This document shows positions 1 to 5,738 of a DNA stretch of 16,022 bases, piece by piece; within the stretch, counting starts at the first letter, position 1; every line of letters starts with the position of its first letter. The notes under the pieces were generated by a model, which saw nothing but the letters and a program-made list of their open reading frames with translations, made no database searches and was not told the origin of the DNA. The stretch comes from Christensenella sp964592155. GTDB lineage: Bacteria > Bacillota > Clostridia > Christensenellales > Christensenellaceae. The stretch lies in NCBI GenBank assembly GCA_964592155.1, contig CAZQDA010000068.1:1-16022 (forward strand), read 5' to 3'. Position numbers and translations under genes: made by a program.

Positions 1-261
1 AGCGTGCCGGGCATGATGCCCAAGGAGCAGATCAAAAAGGCGTGGGCGCTGATGTATCAGCTGTGCGAGCTCGATCCGCGCGCGGACGTGAGCGTCAGGA
101 CGCGGATGGCGGGAGCGATCAAGGCGATCCTGAAGATCGACGCGCCGCAGTTTGGGGATATCTTCCGGTGGATCCCTGTCACGCTGGGCAACAAATTGAT
201 TGAAGGGCTGAAGCGTTATCGTGACAGCGCGCAGCGGAAGCAGAAGCGGATGAGCGGGTGA
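1..261 (+). CDS. GemA/gp16-like regulatory protein (DUF1018), 5' truncated by window edge
   Basis: The reading frame is open from the first base, so this is the C-terminal part (about 86 codons) of a larger gene. The first in-frame possible starts (GTG at 4, ATG at 13) are probably internal codons. The visible protein is basic and helical. It has a block like 'KKAWALMYQLCEL', then a helix around 'RMAGAIKAIL' and the end 'LIEGLKRYRDSAQRK', which matches my memory of the C-terminal half of Mu GemA/gp16 family proteins. In Mu, GemA is an early or middle protein that modulates host gene expression and DNA topology. The stop lies 6 nt before the Mor-like gene, so the two are probably co-transcribed and coupled. 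The order gemA then mor is the Mu arrangement and supports the call. Family assignment is from recalled pattern only. Confidence 0.6.
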   Translation, partial: SVPGMMPKEQIKKAWALMYQLCELDPRADVSVRTRMAGAIKAILKIDAPQFGDIFRWIPVTLGNKLIEGLKRYRDSAQRKQKRMSG

Positions 262-267
262 TGTGCG

Positions 268-579
268 GTGGAGAATTTGCTTTCCAAGCTGACGATCGAC
301 GATCTGCCGCAATCACAAAAGGACATCGCGGAGGCGATCGGTCTTGAGAACTATCTCAAGCTGGTGAAGCTCATATCCGGGGACAGCATATATATCTGCA
401 AGGAAGACGAGCTATTGCGGTGTTTGCGCAATGCGGAAATCAAGCGGAAATTTAACGGATATAACCATGTGGCGCTTGCACGGGAATATAACCTGACGGT
501 GCGGAGCGTACGCAACATTGTGGGAGAGACCAGTGCGACCTATGTGATCGATGGTCAGATGTCGATTTTTGACAAGTGA
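268..579 (+). CDS. mor: Mor-family middle/late transcription activator
   Basis: A 103-residue protein with the two-part Mor/C architecture. The N-terminal half (about 14-65) has the 'LPQSQKDIAEAIGLENYLKLVKLISG' type dimerisation region followed by a short beta segment ('SIYICK'). The C-terminal half (about 66-95) is a helix-turn-helix around 'HVALAREYNLTVRSVRNIV'. In Mu, Mor binds as a dimer upstream of the middle promoter, whose -35 is poor, and recruits RNA polymerase. The start is GTG at 268; no in-frame ATG gives the full domain, and there is no clear Shine-Dalgarno, so translation is probably coupled to the preceding gene. The likely target promoter lies just downstream (perfect dyad 614-629, -10 at 652-657). 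No second C-like activator is seen in the window, so this one protein may run the whole late programme. Confidence 0.85.
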   Translation: MENLLSKLTIDDLPQSQKDIAEAIGLENYLKLVKLISGDSIYICKEDELLRCLRNAEIKRKFNGYNHVALAREYNLTVRSVRNIVGETSATYVIDGQMSIFDK

Positions 580-602
580 AGCGTTTTCCGGAAATGCTTC
601 AC
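576..602 (+). other. Hairpin over the mor stop codon
   Basis: Arms GTGAAGC (576-582) and GCTTCAC (596-602) are perfectly complementary. The pairing continues through a G.U pair (583/595) and three T-A pairs to a 5-nt loop at 587-591, for 11 pairs in all. The mor stop codon lies within or beside the 5' arm. No T-run follows, so it is not a canonical terminator. It may stabilise the mor mRNA end or act as a second protein-binding dyad, because its arms share TGAAGC with the operator at 614-629. Confidence 0.5.
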
Positions 603-613
603 TGAAATATTTC

Positions 614-629
614 ATTGAAGCACTTCAAT
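614..629 (+). promoter_or_regulatory. Putative Mor operator (perfect dyad)
   Basis: ATTGAAGCACTTCAAT is a perfect 7-bp inverted repeat around a CA centre. Relative to the start site predicted from the -10 at 652-657 (about 664), it spans roughly -50 to -35. As I recall, Mu Mor binds a dyad at about -51 to -36 (centre about -43.5) of Pm. The match in position and the adjacent mor gene make this the best candidate activator site. A second short palindrome, GAAATATTTC, abuts it at 604-613. Confidence 0.6.
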
Positions 630-643
630 AGATGCAACAAAGG

Positions 644-685
644 ATATAAGGTATAGTCGATTTAGGCTGTACCTTATATTTTTTT
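644..685 (+). terminator. Rho-independent terminator after mor (early transcript end)
   Basis: Bases 644-656 pair with 667-679 to form a 13-bp stem. The outer ten pairs are perfect and there is one G.U pair at 654/669. The loop is ten bases (657-666), and an unbroken T-run extends from 679 to 685. The stem is AT-rich, but length and T-run make a convincing intrinsic terminator. It would end transcripts coming from gemA-mor. The predicted late start site lies within its loop, so late transcripts would lack the 5' arm and escape it. Confidence 0.8.
652..657 (+). promoter_or_regulatory. Putative Mor-dependent late promoter -10 box
   Basis: TATAGT is a five-of-six match to TATAAT. The sequence 17 bp upstream (629-634, TAGATG) bears no resemblance to TTGACA, as expected of an activator-dependent promoter. 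The predicted start is near 664, about 36 nt before the ATG at 700. An alternative -10, TATAAG at 645-650, would place the dyad centre nearer -36. Confidence 0.5.
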
Positions 686-699
686 GTGGAGCGTGGGAA

Positions 700-1065
700 A
701 TGACACTGGATTATATTATCAACACAATATTTACGATCCTGCTCGGGGTCGTGGCGTACTTTTTGAAACGGACGATGAGCGAGCTCGACAGGGTGCGCGG
801 TGATGTGGACCGTGGAAAACAGGAGTATGCAAAACGCGGACAGGTAGAGACTGTCCAGAGGGAAGTCGAGTGCATCAAGCTGGATTATACCCCGCGAGCG
901 GACTTTAATAAGCTCGAAAATAAAATCGACAAGGTCACGGAAACGATACATGAGGTGCAACTGAATTCGGTCAGCAAAAATGATTTCTTTATAAAGATGA
1001 GCGAGCTGGCATCTACGCTGGAGCGCATGGAAGATAAGATGGAGAGGTATCGGGATGGGAAATGA
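700..1065 (+). CDS. DUF2730-like phage protein: N-terminal membrane helix plus coiled coil
   Basis: A 121-residue protein. Residues about 3-22 form one hydrophobic segment ('YIINTIFTILLGVVAYFL'). The rest is charged, with heptad-like repeats that suggest a long coiled coil (about 25-118). A short membrane anchor followed by a coiled coil, placed between the activator and the small terminase genes, matches Mu gp25 (DUF2730); its role is not well known to me and may concern lysis or assembly. Start is ATG 700 with TGGAG at 687-691. It is the first gene of the predicted late transcript and overlaps the next gene by 11 bp. Confidence 0.6.
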   Translation: MTLDYIINTIFTILLGVVAYFLKRTMSELDRVRGDVDRGKQEYAKRGQVETVQREVECIKLDYTPRADFNKLENKIDKVTETIHEVQLNSVSKNDFFIKMSELASTLERMEDKMERYRDGK

Positions 1066-1372
1066 GCTGAAGCAGGTACAGTTTGTGATCAACAACGGCA
1101 GGGTGCTCCGCAGGATCAATCTGCTTCGTTATGATTATGCCGATCTGGAGACAGTGCAAAAAGTGGTGGCAAGTGAAGGAATGGCAGTAAATGCTTTTCT
1201 TGATTGTATCAATTTTTTATCCGAAGAGCAATACATCCATTTGCGCACGCGGGCAGGAAAAAATGAAGCATCGCTTGCGGGTACGGACTACAGGGATCTC
1301 GAGGCCAAGGTTTCTGCCCGAGGGATTCGGCTTTTAGCTGGGGATATTGTAGATAAGCTGGTTGAGGTGTGA
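1055..1372 (+). CDS. Mu gp26-like winged-helix phage protein (VpaChn25_0724 type)
   Basis: A 105-residue protein with a winged-helix pattern. An N-terminal helix contains 'VLRRINLLRYD'. Two further helices follow, including 'AVNAFLDCINFLSEEQYIHLR'. The end, 'YRDLEAKVSARGIRLLAGDIVDKLVEV', is the 'T.RG.dvA.G' closing motif that I recall from the Mu gp26 family. The position directly before DUF3486 is the Mu position, which strengthens the call. Function is not established; a DNA-binding role in packaging or regulation is plausible. GGAGAGG at 1041-1047 serves the ATG at 1055. It overlaps the upstream gene by 11 bp and its stop is next to the following start. Confidence 0.55.
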   Translation: MGNELKQVQFVINNGRVLRRINLLRYDYADLETVQKVVASEGMAVNAFLDCINFLSEEQYIHLRTRAGKNEASLAGTDYRDLEAKVSARGIRLLAGDIVDKLVEV

Positions 1373-1374
1373 GC

Positions 1375-1923
1375 ATGCGTAAACAGAACCGAAAGCACAG
1401 CAAGGTAGATAAGCTGCCCACGCCGATCCGGGAGACGGTTGAGCAGATGCTGCTGGCGGGTGCCACATACGCCGAGATCATAGATTATCTGAAGAACAAC
1501 GGACAGAGTATTTCACAGGCGTCGCTTTGCAGGTATGCGCAGGACTATCACGCGAACGTGGCGATGTTGAATGTGGCGCAAGAGAATTTCCGGCGCATGA
1601 TGGATGAAATGCAGCGGTATCCTGATTTGGATGTAACGGAAGCGATCACCCGGCTTTCGGCTCAGCGGGTTTTTGATGCGCTGGCCAATACGGAAGAAGA
1701 TGCATGGCGCGCGATCTCTCCGGATAAGATCCTGCGGGAGTCAAACGCCCTGGTGCGCGCAGCGGCATACAAGCAGCGGATTGACGTACAGAATGCGACG
1801 GCGCAGGAGGCGGCAATCGATGAGGTAAAGGCGCTGGTATTTGACGCCATGAAAAAGGAACGCCCTGAGCTTTATGATGATGTAGTGAAGTTCCTGAATG
1901 AGAAGAAAGCGGCGCAGGCATGA
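1375..1923 (+). CDS. DUF3486 (Mu gp27-like) small terminase subunit
   Basis: About 182 residues. The N-terminus shows the family signature: a basic lead, 'KVDKLPTPIRETVEQMLLAGATYAEIIDYLKNNG', then 'ISQASLCRYAQDY'. This is a helix-turn-helix like those of small terminases and Mu gp27. The C-terminal two thirds are helical and charged, fitting an oligomerisation region. The role would be recognising phage DNA and loading TerL for headful packaging; in Mu-like phages the packaging start is near the left end, outside this window. I chose ATG 1375 over GTG 1369 because GAGG at 1364-1367 is well spaced from it. The gene overlaps the NusG-like gene in an ATGA junction. Confidence 0.75.
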   Translation: MRKQNRKHSKVDKLPTPIRETVEQMLLAGATYAEIIDYLKNNGQSISQASLCRYAQDYHANVAMLNVAQENFRRMMDEMQRYPDLDVTEAITRLSAQRVFDALANTEEDAWRAISPDKILRESNALVRAAAYKQRIDVQNATAQEAAIDEVKALVFDAMKKERPELYDDVVKFLNEKKAAQA

Positions 1924-2366
1924 TCGTTTTACATATATTGACAGGTAAGGAAACAGAAGTGCGCGAACGGTTGATAGAGTTTTCACCGATCCTGCCGATG
2001 GAAAATGAGTTGTTAAGGCTGCAGGGTATCTGGACGAAGGTGCCAAGAGTATTGATGCCAGGCTATCTGTTTCTGGATCAAGAGTTGACTGATCATGAAT
2101 ATTACAGGGTGAAGGATACGCTGGGTGTGATCCGTGTGTTGAATCACCGTGATCCGCTTCCGGCAGGCGAGGCAGAAAATGTGCGCAGCATGAACGATAA
2201 TGTGCTGGAACCTCACATAATCGACGCGGAAGGAAGGGTTGTAAAAGGGTTCTTCCAGACGGAAGACCTGATCGCAGTGCACAAAAGGCAACGCCGGGCA
2301 GTTTTCGCAATTCGCCTCATGAATAGGAAAACGACAGTGACGGTCTCGGCAACCTTTTTGCAATAA
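1920..2366 (+). CDS. NusG/RfaH/LoaP-like transcription antiterminator
   Basis: A 148-residue NusG paralogue. The N-terminal NGN-like domain shows 'VLHILTGKETEVRERL' (2-18), 'MPGYLFLDQEL' (46-56, the NusG FPGY motif) and 'YYRVKDTLGVIRVL' (61-74). A linker follows, and then a short KOW-like beta segment around 120-146 with the basic 'HKRQRRAVFAIRLM' stretch typical of LoaP proteins. Such proteins bind elongating RNA polymerase, often after recognising an RNA or DNA element, and suppress termination over long operons. The ATG at 1920 overlaps the DUF3486 stop, so it belongs to the late operon. No good Shine-Dalgarno is present, suggesting coupling. The following 290 nt are non-coding and rich in hairpins, and downstream the same operon contains intrinsic terminators. 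An antitermination role is therefore strongly suggested but unproven. Confidence 0.75.
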   Translation: MIVLHILTGKETEVRERLIEFSPILPMENELLRLQGIWTKVPRVLMPGYLFLDQELTDHEYYRVKDTLGVIRVLNHRDPLPAGEAENVRSMNDNVLEPHIIDAEGRVVKGFFQTEDLIAVHKRQRRAVFAIRLMNRKTTVTVSATFLQ

Positions 2367-2655
2367 GTCTCCTTTATGAATCTGTTGCCGTTTCCGGTTG
2401 AGTAATCCCGGAGGCAGGCAGCAGAGGAACATGTCAATTGAAGGGCTCCCCATTGATGCAAATGAGGGAGGCGCAATCCTGCGAAAAAATATGGCAGGAG
2501 CAAAACGACGGAAAAGTTGAAACCCAAAACGCCGTAAAACTATTTTAAAAGGCTTTTAATTTCGATTTAAAAATATTTTTGGCAGCGTAACCCTTTTGAG
2601 CATGAAAAACGCTTAGAAGGGCTTTTACGCGCCCAAAAGAAAAAAGGAGCGCACA
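2367..2655 (+). other. Structured non-coding leader between the NusG-like gene and terL
   Basis: I see no coding potential here beyond antisense frames. Several hairpins can be drawn. TGCC (2386-2389) plus TCCGG (2393-2397) pair with CCGGA (2408-2412) plus GGCA (2413-2416). TCAAT (2436-2440) pairs with ATTGA (2452-2456). TCCTGC (2477-2482) pairs with GCAGGA (2494-2499). A long one occupies 2581-2633. The stretch 2540-2580 is very AT-rich. A gap this long is exceptional in an operon where most genes touch or overlap, so it is probably regulatory. A binding site for the adjacent NusG-like protein is one possibility. The terL ribosome site AAGGAG is at 2644-2649. Confidence 0.5.
2581..2633 (+). 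promoter_or_regulatory. Long hairpin just upstream of terL
   Basis: The core arms 2591-2601 (CCCTTTTGAGC) and 2611-2621 (GCTTAGAAGGG) pair over 11 bp with two G.U pairs around a 9-nt loop. GCGTAA (2585-2590) then pairs with TTACGC (2625-2630) across a 3-nt bulge, and GGC (2581-2583) with GCC (2631-2633) across a bulged A. This gives about 20 pairs. A short CTTTT follows the core, so it could act as a weak terminator or attenuator, an RNase processing site, or an antitermination signal. It ends about 10 nt before the terL Shine-Dalgarno. Confidence 0.55.
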
Positions 2656-4398
2656 ATGAGAAAACAAGTAAAAAAGAACAGCATTGAAGAACTCAAAAGT
2701 GCAATTTCGCTTGCCGAGACATTCGGCGAGGTGGACTCCGATCAGGAAACGAATCTCGATGCTCTTTTGGAAGAGTATTTGTATGCGGATGATACGCCAC
2801 AGAGGCGCGCCTTGCGCGCGGAGTTTCTCGCAGGGGGGAAACGAACGGGCAAGGATGGGATCCGGCGCAGGCTGGGCATGGTCGACCTTGCTTTTTTCGG
2901 GCGCGCGTATCTCCCGCATTATTTTTCCAAAGCGTCCCCTGTATTCCATGCTGATCTTGACAGCTTGTGGCATAAGGTGTGGAAATGCGCGGAGCTTACC
3001 AAGGAAGCGATCAAGCTGCTTCCAGCAAAGCAGGGCACACGGCAGGCCGTTGCCGCGCCGCGTGGCCACGCGAAAAGTACAAATCTGACATTCAAAGATA
3101 CTCTGCATGCGGTTTTGTATGCATATAAACACTATATTCTGATCATGTCTGACGTGGCGGATCAGGCAAACGGATTTCTGGCGGCCATCAAGGAAGAACT
3201 CGAAGACAATGATGCGATCCGCGAGGATTTCGGCGATCTGTCCGGACGGGTGTGGCGTGACGATGTGATTGTCACCAAAACAGGGATTAAGGTACAGGCC
3301 AAGGGCGCGGGGCAAAAGGTACGTGGTCTGAAGCACAAACACTGGCGGCCTGATCTTATTGTGCTCGACGACATAGAAAATGATGAAAACGTGCGCACGC
3401 CGGAGCAGCGCGCGAAGCTGGAAAGCTGGTTTTGGAAAGCGGTCAGCAAGTGCGGTGACAGTTATACGGATATCGTGTATATTGGAACGATTCTGCATTA
3501 CGATTCGCTGCTTTCCAAGGTTCTGAAGAATCCGGGGTATGAGAGCCGGAAATACAAGGCGGTAATGTCCTTTTCTTCGTCAAAGCTATGGGATCAGTGG
3601 GCGGAGCTGTACAACGACCTTTCCGATCCGGCGCATCAGGAAACGGCGCGGGATTTCTTTGAGGATCATAAAACAGAGATGCTTGCCGGGACGCAGGTGC
3701 TGTGGGAAGAAAAGCTCTCTTACTACGACCTGATGGAAATGCGGCTGACAGAGGGCGACGCTTCCTTTAACTCGGAAGAGCAGAATGAACCGATTAATCC
3801 GGAGGACTGCCTGTTCAATGAGGAATGGTTCGAGTATTTTGATATGCTAGAGATCGACGTAAGGGATAAACGGAACAAGCTCGTCGGGTTTGTGGATCCG
3901 TCGCTCGGCAAGAGCAAAAAGAGCGACACATCCGGAATTATCACCTTGATCCAAGATCATGCGACAGGATACATTTATACGCTGGATGCGGACGTGATGC
4001 GGCGGCATCCGGATGCAATCATTGAGGACTGTATCCAGAAAGCGATCTGGCTGCAGACAGAATTTGGGCGTAAATATGATGCGTTCGGTGCGGAAACAAA
4101 CCAGTTCCAGTGGTTTTTAAAGGAGCAGCTTGCAAAGGAGAGTGCTCGGCGCAGGGTGTATTTGCCGATTGTGGAGGTGAACCAGACCAGCGACAAGGTA
4201 CTGCGTATCCAGACGCTGCAGCCGTATGTGAAAAATAAGTATATCCGGTTTCGGAAAAATCAGAAGACGCTGCTGGAGCAGCTCAAATATTTTCCGATGG
4301 CGGATCACGACGACGGGCCGGACGCGCTGGAGGGCGCGGTCACACTGCTGAATAAAAAACGAAGGAAAATAAGGGCGATAAAGGGATTGGGATTATGA
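2656..4398 (+). CDS. terL: Phage terminase large subunit (ATPase plus nuclease)
   Basis: A 580-residue packaging motor. An N-terminal region of about 125 residues precedes the ATPase. The Walker A-like motif is 'APRGHAKST' (134-142), a non-classical P-loop seen in many phage terminases, and Walker B is 'LIVLDDIE' (234-241) with the acidic catalytic cluster. The RNase H-like nuclease domain (about 405-565) carries its acidic residues at D414 ('VDPSLG'), E480 ('AETN') and D556 ('GPDALEG'). The protein cuts concatemeric or integrated phage DNA and pumps it into the prohead through the portal. It starts at ATG 2656 with AAGGAG at 2644-2649 and overlaps the portal start in an ATGA junction. Length and motif order are complete. 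I do not recognise it specifically as a Mu gp28 type, so it may have come with the PBSX-like module. Confidence 0.92.
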   Translation: MRKQVKKNSIEELKSAISLAETFGEVDSDQETNLDALLEEYLYADDTPQRRALRAEFLAGGKRTGKDGIRRRLGMVDLAFFGRAYLPHYFSKASPVFHADLDSLWHKVWKCAELTKEAIKLLPAKQGTRQAVAAPRGHAKSTNLTFKDTLHAVLYAYKHYILIMSDVADQANGFLAAIKEELEDNDAIREDFGDLSGRVWRDDVIVTKTGIKVQAKGAGQKVRGLKHKHWRPDLIVLDDIENDENVRTPEQRAKLESWFWKAVSKCGDSYTDIVYIGTILHYDSLLSKVLKNPGYESRKYKAVMSFSSSKLWDQWAELYNDLSDPAHQETARDFFEDHKTEMLAGTQVLWEEKLSYYDLMEMRLTEGDASFNSEEQNEPINPEDCLFNEEWFEYFDMLEIDVRDKRNKLVGFVDPSLGKSKKSDTSGIITLIQDHATGYIYTLDADVMRRHPDAIIEDCIQKAIWLQTEFGRKYDAFGAETNQFQWFLKEQLAKESARRRVYLPIVEVNQTSDKVLRIQTLQPYVKNKYIRFRKNQKTLLEQLKYFPMADHDDGPDALEGAVTLLNKKRRKIRAIKGLGL

Positions 4399-5738
4399 GA
4401 TATTTTTATTCCGGTGAAATAACCGAGGCGGTAATTTACCGATTCATTCAAAAGCATAGGACTGACCGGCGCGCTCTGCAGGAAAATTTCGACTATTACC
4501 TCGGAAAGAAGCTGCCGCGCAAGGATTTGGCAAAGGATGGTCTCGCAAATAATCAGCTCAATACAAATTTCGCAAAATATGTGACGGATATGGCAACCGG
4601 ATACTTTGTGGGCATCCCGCCGACGTATAGCAAAACGGATGATGATGCGTTTGAAAAAATACAAGAGGTATACGACGCAAACGACGAGACAGAGATCAAT
4701 TATGAGATCGCGGAAAATATGTCGATCTGCGGTTTTGGCTACGATCTGACTTATGTAAACGAGGAAAAAAAGGTGTGTGTCGTCAGCGTGGATCCGCTGA
4801 CTGCATTCCTGATCTGCGACGGCAGCGTGAAGCACCGCTCGCTTGCAGGGGTGAGATATTGGGTCGTAAAAAATACAAACGGCAGCGACAAGACCGTCGG
4901 TGAGGCATACTTTGCAGAAGTGACCAAAGCATTTGAGATAAAAGGAGGCAAGCTGGTATTTGGAGAAGAGATCCCGACAAAGTTTTCCGCGCCGAATTTG
5001 ACGCTGTATCCGAACAATCGTTTTTTACAGGGAGATTTTGAGACGGCGAAGACGCTGATCAACGCCTACAACCTGTTGCAATCCAATGTGTCCGACGATC
5101 TGGAGAACACGGCAAACGCATATTTAGTGTTACTCGGATACGAGCAGCCGGATGACGAAGATATGCAGGTGATTCGTAAGAACCGCGTGCTGGGGATCCC
5201 GGAAGGCGACGCAAAATATGTCACCAAAAATTTGAGCGACGGCGTGATCGGGAATCAACGCAAGGCGCTTCGTCAGGATATTATGCAAAGCACGGGCGTG
5301 CCTGATCTGTCGGATGAAAGCTTTTCTCAGGCCGCCAGCGGCGTTTCCCTTGAGCACAAGCTTTATGGGCTCAACCAGCTTTGGAGCAAGAAAAAGGCCA
5401 ACATGGATAAGGCGTTGTTTGCGCGCATGCGGCTGGTGGCAGAGGCGCTCAACCTTGTAGAAAGCGCAGGGATTGGCGATGTCTCCAAGATCGCAGCCGT
5501 GAAATTCTCCAAGAATCTGCCGCAGGATAAAGCAAATATCATTGAAAATGCGGTCAGCATGAACGGGCTGGTGTCGGAAAAGACGATCCATGAAATTCTG
5601 GAGCCGGTGACGGGCGTAACGCCTGCGGATGAGAAGGAACGTATGACGGCGGAGCTCGACGACACGGGCGAGGATTACAAAAACGTGTTTGAGGGCGTAA
5701 GCCCGTTGGAGGAGCTGCCGGACGGTGAAGCAAAATGA
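4395..5738 (+). CDS. SPP1-type (gp6-like) portal protein
   Basis: A 447-residue portal. The N-terminus, with 'RRALQENFDYYLGK', 'LANNQLNTNFAKYVTDMATGYFVGIPPTYS' and 'GFGYDLTYVNEEKKVCVVSVDPLTAFLICD', has the SPP1 gp6 / Phage_prot_Gp6 pattern. The central 'LINAYNLLQSNVSDDLENTANAYLVL' and 'SGVSLEHKLYGLNQLWSKKK' segments fit the stem and helical regions. The last 30 residues are acidic, as is common for this family. It forms the dodecameric ring at the capsid vertex that TerL docks on and DNA passes through. Mu itself uses a different portal family (DUF935), so this gene marks the switch to PBSX/SPP1-like structural genes. It overlaps both neighbours by 4 bp. Confidence 0.9.
   Translation: MRYFYSGEITEAVIYRFIQKHRTDRRALQENFDYYLGKKLPRKDLAKDGLANNQLNTNFAKYVTDMATGYFVGIPPTYSKTDDDAFEKIQEVYDANDETEINYEIAENMSICGFGYDLTYVNEEKKVCVVSVDPLTAFLICDGSVKHRSLAGVRYWVVKNTNGSDKTVGEAYFAEVTKAFEIKGGKLVFGEEIPTKFSAPNLTLYPNNRFLQGDFETAKTLINAYNLLQSNVSDDLENTANAYLVLLGYEQPDDEDMQVIRKNRVLGIPEGDAKYVTKNLSDGVIGNQRKALRQDIMQSTGVPDLSDESFSQAASGVSLEHKLYGLNQLWSKKKANMDKALFARMRLVAEALNLVESAGIGDVSKIAAVKFSKNLPQDKANIIENAVSMNGLVSEKTIHEILEPVTGVTPADEKERMTAELDDTGEDYKNVFEGVSPLEELPDGEAK

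Noticed and set aside
576..602. Hairpin after mor as the early terminator
   Set aside because: There is no T-run after the stem. The structure at 644-685 is the far better terminator.
2013..2527. - strand frames overlapping the NusG-like gene and the following gap
   Set aside because: Cys/His/Leu-rich shadow sequences with no start signal. They do not explain the gap.
2545..3498. 317-codon - strand frame across the terL 5' half and leader
   Set aside because: It is antisense to conserved terminase motifs, and its composition looks like a reverse-complement shadow.
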